A stretch of DNA of 64,000 bases from Actinotalea lenta (lineage in GTDB: Bacteria; Actinomycetota; Actinomycetes; Actinomycetales; Cellulomonadaceae). This document shows positions 1 to 9,333 of this stretch, piece after piece (the stretch's first letter is position 1; the number at the start of each line of letters is the position of its first letter). The notes beneath the pieces are model-generated. The model was given only the letters and a program-made list of their open reading frames with translations. It was not told where the DNA came from and did not search any database. Location: positions 783,300-847,299 of the forward strand of contig NZ_JAUQYP010000001.1 of assembly GCF_030586465.1 (NCBI RefSeq), read 5' to 3'. The position numbers and the translations under genes are program-made.

Positions 1-21
1 GTACCGGCGTAGGGAGTCGGG
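1..21 (+). promoter_or_regulatory. TPP riboswitch, 3' end only (cut by window edge)
   Basis: The window opens inside the conserved 3' block of a thiamine pyrophosphate (THI-box) aptamer: TACCGGCGTAGGGAG at positions 2-16 matches the usual TAATRCCRGCGTAGGGA element. The rest of the aptamer lies upstream of the window. It sits about 70 bases before the start of a thiamine-type ABC transporter operon, the context expected for this element. The match is seen directly; ligand binding is inferred. Confidence 0.82.
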
Positions 22-65
22 ATTCTCAGGTGTCGTGGACCGCATCTGCGCGGCCACGCCGCCCC

Positions 66-86
66 CCTCCTTCATCGACGAGGAGG
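66..86 (+). promoter_or_regulatory. Ribosome-site sequestering hairpin (riboswitch expression platform)
   Basis: CCTCCT at 66-71 is perfectly complementary to AGGAGG at 81-86, separated by nine bases. AGGAGG is the ribosome binding site of the gene starting at 91. Pairing would hide it, so a TPP-dependent switch in translation initiation is likely. The alternative partner in the aptamer cannot be seen because that part lies outside the window. Confidence 0.55.
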
Positions 87-90
87 ACGC

Positions 91-1173
91 ATGTCAAGAA
101 GCATTCGGACGAGATGGGCCGTGCCCGCCGTGGTCGGGGCCCTCGCACTGGCCGGCTGCGCGGGCGCCGGATCCACGTCGGGCGGCACCGCGAGCCCGTC
201 CGGCGGCTCCGCCGCACCCGGCGGGACCGTCGTGCTGGTCACGCACGACTCGTTCGCACTGCCGGACGCCCTGATCTCCCAGTTCGAGTCCGACACCGGG
301 CTCACGCTCGACGTGCGGGCCCAGGGAGACGCCGGGGCGATGGTCAACCAGCTCGTCCTCACCAAGGACGCGCCGATCGGCGACGCGGTGTTCGGCATCG
401 ACAACACGTTCGCCTCGCGAGCGGTCGACGCCGGCGTGCTGGCCCCCTACCAGGCCACGCTGCCGGACAGTGCGAAGCAGTACACCGTCGGTGACTCGGG
501 CGAGCTCACGCCGATCGACGTCGGTGACGTGTGCGTCAACGCCGACCTGGAGTGGTTCAGCAAGCACGACCTGGCGGTGCCGAGCACGCTCGAGGACCTC
601 ACCAAGCCCGAGTACAAGGGGCTGCTCGCGGTCGAGAACCCGGCCACGTCGTCGCCCGGCCTGGCGTTCCTGCTCGCCACCGTCGGCGCGTTCGGCGCCG
701 ACGGGTGGCAGGGCTACTGGCAGGAGCTGGTGGCCAACGACGTCCAGGTCGCCTCGTCCTGGTCCGACGCGTACTACGTGGACTTCTCCGGGCCCTCGTC
801 GGACGGTGACAAGCCGTTGGTGGTGTCCTATGCCTCGTCCCCGCCGGACGAGGTCCCCGACGGCGCGACCAGCGCGCCGACGACGGCGCTGCTGAACACC
901 TGCTTCCGGCAGGTGGAGTACGCCGGCGTGCTGGCCGGGGCCGCCAACCCGGACGGCGCGAAGAAGGTCGTGGACTGGCTGCTGTCCCCTGCGGTGCAGG
1001 CGGCGATCCCGGAGAGCATGTACATGTACCCCGTGGACTCCTCGGTGGCGCTGCCCACCTCGTGGACCAAGTACGCCCCGCTGGCCACGAAGCCGTTCAG
1101 CGTCTCCCCTGCGGAGATCACCGCGCACCGGGACGACTGGATCCAGGCCTGGACGAGCCTCGTGGTCGGCTGA
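91..1173 (+). CDS. thiB: Thiamine ABC transporter substrate-binding lipoprotein
   Basis: A 360-residue protein with a signal peptide and lipobox (LALAGC, about residues 17-22), so it should be a membrane-anchored extracytoplasmic lipoprotein. After a Ser/Gly/Thr-rich linker comes a family 1-type binding fold of the ThiB/TbpA class (opening VVLVTHDSFALPDALISQFE, then a typical 'iGDAVFGIDNTFASRA' stretch). It would capture thiamine or a phosphate ester and deliver it to the permease encoded next. AGGAGG five bases before ATG fixes the start. The upstream TPP riboswitch remnant independently supports the thiamine assignment. Confidence 0.88.
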   Translation: MSRSIRTRWAVPAVVGALALAGCAGAGSTSGGTASPSGGSAAPGGTVVLVTHDSFALPDALISQFESDTGLTLDVRAQGDAGAMVNQLVLTKDAPIGDAVFGIDNTFASRAVDAGVLAPYQATLPDSAKQYTVGDSGELTPIDVGDVCVNADLEWFSKHDLAVPSTLEDLTKPEYKGLLAVENPATSSPGLAFLLATVGAFGADGWQGYWQELVANDVQVASSWSDAYYVDFSGPSSDGDKPLVVSYASSPPDEVPDGATSAPTTALLNTCFRQVEYAGVLAGAANPDGAKKVVDWLLSPAVQAAIPESMYMYPVDSSVALPTSWTKYAPLATKPFSVSPAEITAHRDDWIQAWTSLVVG

Positions 1174-1176
1174 TCG

Positions 1177-2898
1177 GTGAGTCGGGTGGCGGCAGTCCCG
1201 GCGGCGCTCAGCGCTCGGGTCCCGCGCAGGTGGCGCGCGGGCCGGGTGGTGCTGTGGGCGCTGGCCGCCGGGCTGCCGCTGGCCTTCCTCGGACTGTTCT
1301 TCGTGCTGCCCGTCGTGGGTCTGGTCGGCCGAGGGTTCGTCACCGACGGCTCCCTGGACCTGTCCGGGTTCGCGGAGGTCATGAGCCGGCCCCGGACCTG
1401 GCGGATCCTCGAGCTCACGGTCGGCCAGGCCACCGTCGGCACCGCGATAGCCGTCCTGCTGGGCATCCCGGGTGCCCACCTGCTGTACCGCACCCGGTTC
1501 CGCGGTCAGGCGCTGCTGCGTGCCCTGGTCGCCGTGCCGTTCGTGCTTCCCACGATCGTCGTCGGCGTCGCGTTCCGGTCCGTGCTCAGCGGGCACGGTC
1601 CGCTGGCGTTCCTGGGCTGGGACGGGACCTTCGCGGGGGTGGTCGCGGCGCTGGTGTTCTTCAACTACACCGTGGTGGTGCGCACCGTCGGCGCGTTCTG
1701 GACGGGGCTGGACCCCCGCGGCGAGCAGGCCGCGCGCGCACTCGGGGCCTCGCCGGCGCGGGCGTTCTGGTCGGTGACACTGCCGGCGCTGGTGCCGGCG
1801 ATCGCCTCCGCGGCCTCGATCGTCTTCCTGTTCTGCGCCACCGCGTTCGGCGTCGTGCTGGTGCTCGGCGGTGTCGGGTACGGGACCGTCGAGACCGAGA
1901 TCTGGGTGCAGACCACGCAGTTCCTGGACCTGCGGGCGGCGTCGGTGCTGTCGGTCGTGCAGCTCGTGGTGGTGACCGCGTCGCTGTGGGTGGCCGGTCG
2001 GGCGCGGCGTCGCCGCGAGCAGGCCTTGAGCCGGGTGCCCGAGTCGCGGCCCGTGCTCGCGCTGCGGGGGCCGGACGCCCGTGGCGGGGACCGGCTGGCG
2101 GTGGCCGTCACCGCTGCCGTGGTGGTGCTGCTGCTCGGGCTCCCGATGGTGACGCTCCTGCTGCGATCCCTGCGGACCCGGGACGGCTGGGGGCTGGGCA
2201 ACTACCGCGCACTCGGCGTCCGGGGGTTCGGCCTCGGCGCGTCCGGCTGGGAGGCGGCGGCGACCTCGCTGCGGGTCGCGGTGGACGCGACGCTGATCGC
2301 GGTGGTGGTCGCAGGCCTGGTCGCGCTGGTCGCGTCGAGACGGCCGCGGTCACGCGGTCTGCGACGGGCCGTGGGGACGATGGACGCGGTGATGATGCTG
2401 CCGCTCGGGGTCTCGGCCGTCACGGTCGGGTTCGGCATCCTGGTCACGCTCAACCACCCGTTCGGACTTGCCGTGGACCTGCGCACCTCGCCGATGCTGC
2501 TGCCCATCGCGCAGGCCGTAGTCGCCGTCCCGCTGGTGGTGCGTACCGTGCTGCCCGTGCTCCGCGCCATCGACTCCCGCCTGCACGAGGCGGCCGCGGT
2601 ACTCGGTGCGTCACCGGCCCGCGTGCTGCGCCACGTGGACTGGCCGGTCGCTGCACGGTCGCTCGGGCTGGCCGTCGGGCTGGCCTTCGCGGTGAGCCTG
2701 GGCGAGTTCGGCGCGACGTCCTTCCTGGTCCGGCCCTCGGCGCCCACCCTGCCGGTGCTGATCTACCGGCTGATCGGCCGGCCGGGCGCGGACAACCTGG
2801 GCACCGCGATGGCGGCGTCGGTGCTGCTCGCCGCCCTGACGGCAGTGGTGATGGCGCTCGCGGAGCGGCTGCGCGGCGACACCGGAGGTGACGTGTGA
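1177..2898 (+). CDS. thiP: Thiamine ABC transporter permease (fused two-domain)
   Basis: A 573-residue membrane protein with two tandem permease halves, each with about six hydrophobic segments and each carrying an EAA-type loop (EQAARALGASPARAFW near residue 187 and HEAAAVLGASPARVLRH near residue 475). This fused layout is typical of ThiP and of iron/thiamine CUT2-type importers. GTG start three bases after the thiB stop; the end overlaps the ATPase gene by four bases (GTGA), so the three genes form one operon. It forms the membrane channel for the substrate bound by ThiB. Confidence 0.88.
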   Translation: MSRVAAVPAALSARVPRRWRAGRVVLWALAAGLPLAFLGLFFVLPVVGLVGRGFVTDGSLDLSGFAEVMSRPRTWRILELTVGQATVGTAIAVLLGIPGAHLLYRTRFRGQALLRALVAVPFVLPTIVVGVAFRSVLSGHGPLAFLGWDGTFAGVVAALVFFNYTVVVRTVGAFWTGLDPRGEQAARALGASPARAFWSVTLPALVPAIASAASIVFLFCATAFGVVLVLGGVGYGTVETEIWVQTTQFLDLRAASVLSVVQLVVVTASLWVAGRARRRREQALSRVPESRPVLALRGPDARGGDRLAVAVTAAVVVLLLGLPMVTLLLRSLRTRDGWGLGNYRALGVRGFGLGASGWEAAATSLRVAVDATLIAVVVAGLVALVASRRPRSRGLRRAVGTMDAVMMLPLGVSAVTVGFGILVTLNHPFGLAVDLRTSPMLLPIAQAVVAVPLVVRTVLPVLRAIDSRLHEAAAVLGASPARVLRHVDWPVAARSLGLAVGLAFAVSLGEFGATSFLVRPSAPTLPVLIYRLIGRPGADNLGTAMAASVLLAALTAVVMALAERLRGDTGGDV

Positions 2899-3965
2899 CC
2901 GGCTTGGGCGTGCGCGACCTCGTCGTGCTCTACCGGGACGACGACGGCTCGGTCGCGACCGCCGTCGACCACCTGGACCTGGACGTCGCGACCGGCGAGG
3001 TCGTGGCCCTGCTCGGACCGTCCGGCTCGGGCAAGTCCAGCCTGCTGCGCGCCGTCGCCGGCCTGGAACCCGCGGCGTCCGGGCGCATCGGCTGGGACGG
3101 GGTCGACCTGGCGGGCGTGCCCACCCACCGGCGCGGGTTCGGGCTGATGTTCCAGGACGGTCAGCTCTTCGGGCACCGGGACGTGGCGGGCAACGTCGCG
3201 TTCGGCTTGCAGATGCAGCGGATGCCGGCACGCGAGCGGGCCACGCGAGTCAGCGAGCTCCTGGGGCTGGTGGGGCTGGGCGGCTTCGAGCACCGGGCGA
3301 TCAGCACGTTGTCCGGCGGCGAGCGCCAGCGGGTCGCTCTGGCCCGGTCGCTCGCCCCGGGGCCGCGGCTGCTGCTGCTCGACGAGCCCTTGTCCGCGCT
3401 GGACCGTGCGCTGCGCGAGCGCCTGGCGGATGACGTGCGTGCCGCGCTGCTGGCCACCGGAACCACGGCGCTGTTCGTCACGCACGACCACGACGAGGCG
3501 TTCGCCGTCGCGGACCGGATCGCGGTGATGGACGCGGGGCGGCTGCTGCAGGTCGATGCCCCCGCGCTCCTGTGGCAGGCGCCCGCGACCCGACGGGTCG
3601 CGGAGTTCCTGGGCTACGAGGCGTTCGCCCCCGTCGACGCGCCGGTGGCGGCGGTGCTCGGGTCCGGTCTGGCCGTGCCCGTCGGCACCGTGGCCGGACG
3701 GTCCTGGTCGGACGGCACGTCCGACGCGGTGCTCGCCGTAGGCCCGGGTTCGCTCGAGACCGCCGCGGACGGCCCGCTGGCAGGTGAGGTGCGGTCCGCC
3801 GGGTTCCGTCGCGGTGTGATCGAGCTCGGCGTCGTGGTCGAGGGGCTCGGCGCGGTCACCGTGGTCGAGCGGAGCGCGGGCCGGACCGGCGCCGCGGACC
3901 TTCCCCGCGCGGGCACCACGGTGCGGCTCCGGCCCGTCGTCGGCGGCGTGGCACGGATCGGCTGA
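2895..3965 (+). CDS. thiQ: Thiamine ABC transporter ATP-binding protein
   Basis: A 356-residue ABC ATPase. Walker A (GPSGSGKSS, about residues 42-50), signature LSGGERQRVALARSL (about 138-152), Walker B LLLLDEPLSALD and the switch His (FVTHDHDEA) are all present. The first 240 residues form the ATPase; the last 115 look like a TOBE-type C-terminal domain, longer than the short E. coli ThiQ. GTG start inside the stop of the permease gene. It energises thiamine uptake through ThiP. A related substrate such as an iron complex is possible from sequence alone, but the riboswitch argues for thiamine. Confidence 0.87.
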   Translation: MTGLGVRDLVVLYRDDDGSVATAVDHLDLDVATGEVVALLGPSGSGKSSLLRAVAGLEPAASGRIGWDGVDLAGVPTHRRGFGLMFQDGQLFGHRDVAGNVAFGLQMQRMPARERATRVSELLGLVGLGGFEHRAISTLSGGERQRVALARSLAPGPRLLLLDEPLSALDRALRERLADDVRAALLATGTTALFVTHDHDEAFAVADRIAVMDAGRLLQVDAPALLWQAPATRRVAEFLGYEAFAPVDAPVAAVLGSGLAVPVGTVAGRSWSDGTSDAVLAVGPGSLETAADGPLAGEVRSAGFRRGVIELGVVVEGLGAVTVVERSAGRTGAADLPRAGTTVRLRPVVGGVARIG

Positions 3966-3970
3966 CCGGG

Positions 3971-5089
3971 TCACAGGGAGGTCTGCCAGAGTCCCACGAC
4001 GCCTCGCGGCCGGAAGCCGAGCGCCACGTTGATCGCGAGCATGGGGGCGTTCTCCTCGGCGTTCCAGGTGTGCACGCGGCGCGCGGCGGGGCGCTCGACG
4101 GCGAGGTCGGCGAGCATCGTCGCCTTGAGCAGCATGCCCAGTCGGCGCCCGCGGTGGGCGCGCAGCACGATCGTGTCGTTCTGCTCGACCACCTCGGGGC
4201 GGTCCCGCGGGTACTCGACCATGGTCAGACCCACGAGTGCACCGTCCGGCACATGCTGGACAGCGACCGCCCGGTAGCCGAACCCCGCGGCGGCGAGCTG
4301 CCGTTCGCGGGCGCGGACGCGTGCGGCGTCCCAGACCTCCTCGCGGGCGTCGACCTCCCCGACCGGCGCGTCGGTGGTCATCCGGGTCTCCAGCTCGGCG
4401 AACGCGTCGAGCCACCGCGCGGGTGCCGCATCGGCCCAGGACACCAGACGGTAGGCGCCCCCGGCACGGGCGGCCGCGTCCCGGCGGAGCGCCTCGAGCA
4501 GGTCGCGGTCCACCGGCAGGTCGAGCGTGGAGTAGCGCTCGGCCTGGGCGAGGGCGTAACCGCGGCGCCGGGCCACGACGGCGGCGGCCGCGTCGGAGCG
4601 GATCCGGCCCGACCCGGTCGGTGCGACGAGCGCGAGAGGGTCCCCGGGGTCCGGCTCGCCGGCGTGCTCGCTCGCCGCGACGAGTGTGGTGCGCCCGGCC
4701 TCGGCCGCGAGCGCCTCGCCGCGCGCGAGCAGGGCGGAGCCCACGCCCCGCCGCCGCGCCGCAGGGTGCACGCTCACGTCGAGCACCGCCGCGTGGTCGT
4801 TGCCCTGACTGGGCAGGGTGAGCAGTGCCTTGCCCAGCACGTTGTCCGCGTCGCCCTCGCGGCCCGGGTCGGTCGCCACCAGGCACACCCGGGTCGCGTA
4901 CCTCTGCTCGCGCTGACGTGCGAGCAGGGCCTGAGCGGTGACGGCCGTGTCGGCGTCGCCCCAGTGCTCCAGCTTCACGGCGCGGGACACGGCGGCCGCG
5001 CCGTGCAGCGCCCACGCGTCGGGGTCGTCCAGGGCGGTCGGCGTCGGGGCCGTGAGCACGGTCGTGGTCGCGGCAGCGTGGTCGAGCAT
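3971..5089 (-). CDS. Tandem GNAT-family N-acetyltransferase
   Basis: About 372 residues from the ATG at 5089 (an in-frame start 12 codons upstream is also open). Two GNAT-like halves are visible: the first has an acetyl-CoA loop (VSVHPAARRRGVGSALLARG), the second ends in a similar loop (RAHRGRRLGMLLKATMLADL) followed by TWNAEENAPMLAINVALGF, a common C-terminal GNAT motif. Such double-GNAT proteins are frequent in actinobacteria and include mycothiol synthase, but the sequence does not show which acceptor is used. Convergent with thiQ, with only five bases between them. Confidence 0.8.
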   Translation of the reverse strand: MLDHAAATTTVLTAPTPTALDDPDAWALHGAAAVSRAVKLEHWGDADTAVTAQALLARQREQRYATRVCLVATDPGREGDADNVLGKALLTLPSQGNDHAAVLDVSVHPAARRRGVGSALLARGEALAAEAGRTTLVAASEHAGEPDPGDPLALVAPTGSGRIRSDAAAAVVARRRGYALAQAERYSTLDLPVDRDLLEALRRDAAARAGGAYRLVSWADAAPARWLDAFAELETRMTTDAPVGEVDAREEVWDAARVRARERQLAAAGFGYRAVAVQHVPDGALVGLTMVEYPRDRPEVVEQNDTIVLRAHRGRRLGMLLKATMLADLAVERPAARRVHTWNAEENAPMLAINVALGFRPRGVVGLWQTSL

Positions 5090-5146
5090 GCCCGCACGAT
5101 GCCCGACCCGGCGCCCGCGGGTCACGGGGTTTTCGTCAGCGGCTGA

Positions 5147-6589
5147 TCATCGTCGACCCCGGCGGCCGCCGCCGCGCATCGACATCTCGACGGCGCCGCC
5201 GCGGCCCGTGCCGGACGACTGCCGCCCGGGCGCGGGGGAGGCTTCGGTGCGGCGGCCGCTCGACGCCCCGGCGCTCGGGCCCGCCGCCGATCCACGACCG
5301 CGGCCACCGCGGCGCCGCCGACGCGCGGAGCCGCCGGACGACTCGGTCCGGGCCTGCTGCGGTCGGGTCGGTGCGGCCGCCGGGGCGGACGGGGGGACCA
5401 GGGCGGCGACCTCGCCCACCAGCCGGGCCAGCCGCGGTGCGTCGGCCGGGGCGGGCTGGGCCGAGATCTTGGCGGCCCGGGTCAGGGCGCGCACGTCGGC
5501 GAGCTGCTCCGGCAGGACCAGGGTGACCACGTCGCCGCCCGAGCCGGCCCGAGCTGTCCGGCCGGACCGGTGCAGGTAGGCCTTGTGCTCGGCCGGCGGG
5601 TCGACGTGCACCACGAGCTCGACGCTGTCGACGTGGATGCCGCGCGCGGCGATGTCGGTCGCCACCAGGACGCGGACCCCGCCGCCCGAGAACGCGGCGA
5701 GGTTGCGCTCGCGCTGTGGCTGGCTCAGGTTGCCGTGCAGGTCCACGGCGGGTATGCCCGCCTGGGTGAGCTGCCTGGCGAGCTTCTTGGCCTGGTGCTT
5801 GGTGCGGGTGAAGAGCAGCCGGCGGCCGGTCCCGGAGGCGAGCCGGTGCACGACGTCACGCTTGGCGGCCGCGTCGGCCACCGTCAGCACGTGGTGGGTC
5901 ATGGCGACCACCGGGGACTCCTCGGGGTCCACCTCGTGGCTCAGCGGTTCGTGCAGGAACTCCCGGACCAGCCGGTCCACGCCGCGGTCCAGCGTCGCAG
6001 AGAACAGCATGCGCTGACCGCGCGTCGGGGTTGCGGCCATGAGGCGCCGCACGCCCGGCAGGAAGCCGAGGTCAGCCATGTGGTCCGCCTCGTCCAGGAC
6101 GGTGACCTGGACGTCGTCCAGCGTCAGGACGCGCTGGCCGAGCAGGTCCTCGAGCCGGCCGGGGCACGCCACGACGATCTCGACGCCCGCGGCCAGGGCC
6201 TTCTCCTGCCGCTGCTGGGAGACGCCGCCGAACACGGTCGTCAGGCGCAGCCCGGCGGCCTGGGCCAGCGGCTCGAGCGTCGCGGCGATCTGGGTCGCGA
6301 GCTCGCGCGTCGGGGCCAGGATCAGGCCGCGCGGGCGGCCGGCCTTGGCGCGGCCGCCGGTGAGCGCGGCGACCATGGGCAGCGCGAAGGCCAGGGTCTT
6401 GCCGGACCCGGTGCGCCCGCGGCCCAGGACGTCGCGACCGGCCAACGTGCTGGGCAGGGTGGCCTTCTGGATGGGGAAGGGCTCGGTGATGCTCTGCGCG
6501 GACAGCGCGCGGACGAGGGTCTCGGGGACGCCGAGCAGGGAGAAGCCTGACACGGTGGCAGGCAGGGACGAGGACGGTGCAGCAGACAA
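5147..6589 (-). CDS. DEAD-box ATP-dependent RNA helicase
   Basis: A 480-residue RhlE-like helicase. In order: Q motif (FSLLGVPETLVRALSAQ...PFPIQ), motif I (RTGSGKT), PTRELATQ, DEAD in LDEADHMADLGF, SAT, and the C-terminal HRSGRTARAG motif. A basic Arg/Gly-rich tail of about 80 residues follows the helicase core and probably helps RNA binding. It would unwind RNA in ribosome assembly or mRNA decay, as in the family. The start is a TTG at 6589 without a strong ribosome site, so the true start could differ slightly. Confidence 0.9.
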   Translation of the reverse strand: MSAAPSSSLPATVSGFSLLGVPETLVRALSAQSITEPFPIQKATLPSTLAGRDVLGRGRTGSGKTLAFALPMVAALTGGRAKAGRPRGLILAPTRELATQIAATLEPLAQAAGLRLTTVFGGVSQQRQEKALAAGVEIVVACPGRLEDLLGQRVLTLDDVQVTVLDEADHMADLGFLPGVRRLMAATPTRGQRMLFSATLDRGVDRLVREFLHEPLSHEVDPEESPVVAMTHHVLTVADAAAKRDVVHRLASGTGRRLLFTRTKHQAKKLARQLTQAGIPAVDLHGNLSQPQRERNLAAFSGGGVRVLVATDIAARGIHVDSVELVVHVDPPAEHKAYLHRSGRTARAGSGGDVVTLVLPEQLADVRALTRAAKISAQPAPADAPRLARLVGEVAALVPPSAPAAAPTRPQQARTESSGGSARRRRRGGRGRGSAAGPSAGASSGRRTEASPAPGRQSSGTGRGGAVEMSMRGGGRRGRR

Positions 6590-6807
6590 AGGGGGTGCCT
6601 TTCCGGCGACGGTGGTCGGGGCTCGCGGCGGCGTGTCGGGCTCTCGCCCGCCGGTGCTCCACGACGTGGGACGCGCAGGTCGCGCGTCGCTCGCCGGTCA
6701 GTCTCTCACGACGAGCCGGGGATGTCGTCCCACGACTCGACGTGACCGCCTGCTGGGCCCCGTGGCGCGGCGGAGGGCAGCCGGACACGGCGGCCCCGGG
6801 TCGCGGT

Positions 6808-8628
6808 TCAGCCGGCGTGGTCCACGGGAACGGCGTCGCGCCGCAGCAGCCCGAGCAGCTCCTCGTGCGGCCCGACGACGAATGCCTCGTCTCCGCCGTG
6901 CAGGGTGTGCCAGCGCCGCACCACCCGGTGCGCGGAGCGCTCGTCGCGGTGCCGGACGGCCAGCACCCGGCTGCGGCCGGTCACGGCGTCGACTCGGGCG
7001 CCGTCCAGGCCGCCGCCCGGCGTGACCTGGACGCGGGCGTACAGCATCGGCACATCGCCGGCGTAGAACGTGCCCAGCACCTCCAGGCCGAGCGCCGCCC
7101 CCACGAACCACGGCGCGGCGAGCTCGTCGGTCGACCGCACATCCGTGAGCCCGAACGCACGTCGCACGGTGCCGGCGAGGCGCCGGTCGAACAGCCGCAG
7201 CGCGACCGTGACGTCGTCTCGTGCGCCGAGGGCGTCGCGTGCCGCCAGACCGACCTCGAGGTTCGTCAGGTCGTCGGCGGTGAGCACGGCGACGGCGCGG
7301 GCCCGGTCGAGGTTGACCAGCTCGAGTGTGCCGGCCAGCGTCGCGTCGCCGCTGACCACGCGCGCGCCCGCGGCCCTCGCCTGGGTGAGGTACCGGTTGT
7401 CCTCGTCGCGTTCCACGACGACCACCGGCGTCCCGGTCGCCGCGACCGACTCCACCACGCGCTCGCCCACGGAGCCGAGCCCGACGACCACGACGTGCCC
7501 GCGCAGGCCGGTCACCTTGCCGTGCCCGAGCGACTCCTCCAGGCGCCGGGACACCAGCAGGTTGGTCAGCAGCGCGTACGTGGTCGCCGCGAGCACCACC
7601 CCCGCCAGCATGAGCACCACGGCGAAGGCACGCAGCCAGGTGGGCTGCTCGCGGAAGCTGAAGTCCCCGTAGCCGATGGTCCCCACGGTCTCCGCGGTGA
7701 AGTACAGCGCGTCGAGGAGCGTCATGCGGGTGCCGTCGGCCTCGCGGTACCCGACCATGAGCAGGACCACGGCCGTCACCGAGAGCCCGGTGAGGGCGAG
7801 CAGCGCCCTGCGGAGCCGCACGTCGCTGGCCGCGAGCACGGCGCGGCTCCACCGCCGCAGCGCCGCGGTGGGGGTGGGCTCGGCGGCGGGGGTGCGGCGT
7901 CGTCGGGCGCCGGTGGCCTCGGTCTGCGCCGCAGGTTCGGGTGCCACCTCGCGCCAGACCGCCGGGGTCCCGAGGAGGCTGACCTGGTCGCCGGCCCGGA
8001 CCTCGAGGTCCCGGCCCGGGCACACCACGGCCTCGTCGGCGAGAGCGGCGTGCTGGACCCCGAGCGGCACGAGCGCCTCGCCGTACAGGTCGCGCAGCGC
8101 GCCGTCCCGCGGGGCCGTGACAGTGCGGACCTGCACCACCTCGTCGTCCACCCGCAGGCCGTGCCCCTCCGCCCCGAGGCAGGCCTCGACGATCGCCGGT
8201 GCGGCGATGCTCGCGACGTCGAGCACGAGGACGCCGGCGTCGGCCTGCATCGCACGCGCGACGGCGGGGTTGCGCATCTGCGCGATCACGGGTAGCTCCG
8301 GGCGCAGCCGCCGTACCAGGAGCGAGGTCTCCAGCGCGCCGAGGTCGCTCGAGGACAGGCAGACCACCGCGCGGGCCTCGCGCAGCCCGGCGGCGTCCAG
8401 CGCGGCGGCGGCCCCGTCGACGTGCTGGACCACCGTGGCGCCCAGCGCGTTCGCGGCCTGCACCGCGCCGGGCCGGGCGCCGTCGTCGATGGCCACGACC
8501 TCGACGTCCAGGGCGACCAGGTGCTCGACCACGCGCAGGCCGAGGCCCTCCAGCCCGTGCACGATGACGTGGCCGCCGGGCTCGGGCGCTCCGGGACGCG
8601 CCGCGGGTGCGGGGTCGGCGCCGGTCAT
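6808..8628 (-). CDS. Potassium channel with flanking RCK/TrkA-N domains
   Basis: 606 residues with an unusual order: an RCK (TrkA-N) domain at about 18-230, a two-helix pore at about 271-358 with selectivity filter TIGYGD at 317-322, then a second RCK with a canonical GLGSVG nucleotide loop near 383-388 and a C-terminal TrkA_C-like part. The N-terminal nucleotide loop (HGLEGLGLRVV) is a variant. Members of this family gate K+ or other monovalent cations in response to nucleotides or ions. ATG start. It stands alone, with no ktr/trk partner nearby. Confidence 0.85.
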   Translation of the reverse strand: MTGADPAPAARPGAPEPGGHVIVHGLEGLGLRVVEHLVALDVEVVAIDDGARPGAVQAANALGATVVQHVDGAAAALDAAGLREARAVVCLSSSDLGALETSLLVRRLRPELPVIAQMRNPAVARAMQADAGVLVLDVASIAAPAIVEACLGAEGHGLRVDDEVVQVRTVTAPRDGALRDLYGEALVPLGVQHAALADEAVVCPGRDLEVRAGDQVSLLGTPAVWREVAPEPAAQTEATGARRRRTPAAEPTPTAALRRWSRAVLAASDVRLRRALLALTGLSVTAVVLLMVGYREADGTRMTLLDALYFTAETVGTIGYGDFSFREQPTWLRAFAVVLMLAGVVLAATTYALLTNLLVSRRLEESLGHGKVTGLRGHVVVVGLGSVGERVVESVAATGTPVVVVERDEDNRYLTQARAAGARVVSGDATLAGTLELVNLDRARAVAVLTADDLTNLEVGLAARDALGARDDVTVALRLFDRRLAGTVRRAFGLTDVRSTDELAAPWFVGAALGLEVLGTFYAGDVPMLYARVQVTPGGGLDGARVDAVTGRSRVLAVRHRDERSAHRVVRRWHTLHGGDEAFVVGPHEELLGLLRRDAVPVDHAG

Positions 8629-8685
8629 GAACGCATGATCCCGCGCGGGACGTCGGGTGTGGGGGATCCGGCCGTAGGGCGGGTC

Positions 8686-9261
8686 TCAGCGTCCCCAGTC
8701 GCCCAGTGCGCCCTGCAGTGCGCCGAGGGTCGCCTCCTGGACGTGCCCGCGGTCGTCGGCGGGGCAGCCGCGCCCCACCCAGGTCCGCACCGCCGCCTCG
8801 ACGAACCCCGGCCAGGACTCCAGCGCGTAGTCGTGCCGGCCCCAGCTCGGTGGGAGCAGGTCACGCACCGTGCGGGCGAGCGCCGCGCGCGCGTCGGCCA
8901 CCACGGCGACCGACACGGACGGGAAGGACGCGGGCTCGAGCCACCACCGGGCCCCGGCCGCGGCGTCGTCGAGCAGCACCTCCAGCAGGGCGCGCACCCG
9001 GTCGCGCACCGGGGCCCCCTCCGGGACGGCGCTCACGGCCGCGTCCTGGCGTGCACCCAGGTCCTGCGCCCAGGACCGCAGCACGGCCGCGTGCAGCTCC
9101 GCCTTCGTGGGGAAGTACCGGAACACGAGCGGCTCGGACACCCCGGCGAGGGCAGCCACGTCGGCGACCGACGCCGCGGGATAGCCCGCCTGCGCGAAGA
9201 CGTCGCGCGCGGCGGCGAGCAGGGTCGCGCGCCGCTCCTCGGGGGTGCGTCGGGCGGCCAT
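8686..9261 (-). CDS. TetR-family transcriptional repressor
   Basis: 191 residues. The N-terminal 50 residues form a TetR helix-turn-helix (SVADVAALAGVSEPLVFRYFPTKAELHAAVL). The helical C-terminal region would bind an unknown ligand. Divergent from the GH13 gene at 9334, with two palindromic sites in the 72-base gap, so it most likely represses itself and the glycosidase. The ligand cannot be inferred. Confidence 0.88.
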   Translation of the reverse strand: MAARRTPEERRATLLAAARDVFAQAGYPAASVADVAALAGVSEPLVFRYFPTKAELHAAVLRSWAQDLGARQDAAVSAVPEGAPVRDRVRALLEVLLDDAAAGARWWLEPASFPSVSVAVVADARAALARTVRDLLPPSWGRHDYALESWPGFVEAAVRTWVGRGCPADDRGHVQEATLGALQGALGDWGR

Positions 9262-9280
9262 CTTGCGAGGCTAGTCCTCG

Positions 9281-9317
9281 TGAGTCAGACTCAGCAAAGT
9301 GAAGTGAGTGCGGCTCA
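9281..9317. promoter_or_regulatory. Paired TetR operators
   Basis: TGAGTC-A-GACTCA at 9281-9293 is a perfect palindrome. A second, imperfect copy (TGAGTGCGGCTCA) lies at 9305-9317, offset by 24 bases. Both sit between the divergent tetR and GH13 genes. The sites are seen directly; binding by the adjacent TetR protein is inferred from position. Confidence 0.6.
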
Positions 9318-9333
9318 ACAACGGGAGGCTGAC

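Noticed and set aside
94..1596. Many very long open frames opposite or out of frame with real genes (for example 94-1596 minus, 16798-19155 minus, 23851-27102 minus)
   Set aside because: In DNA this GC-rich, stop codons are rare in shadow frames; their translations are Arg/Gly/His-rich without any domain pattern.
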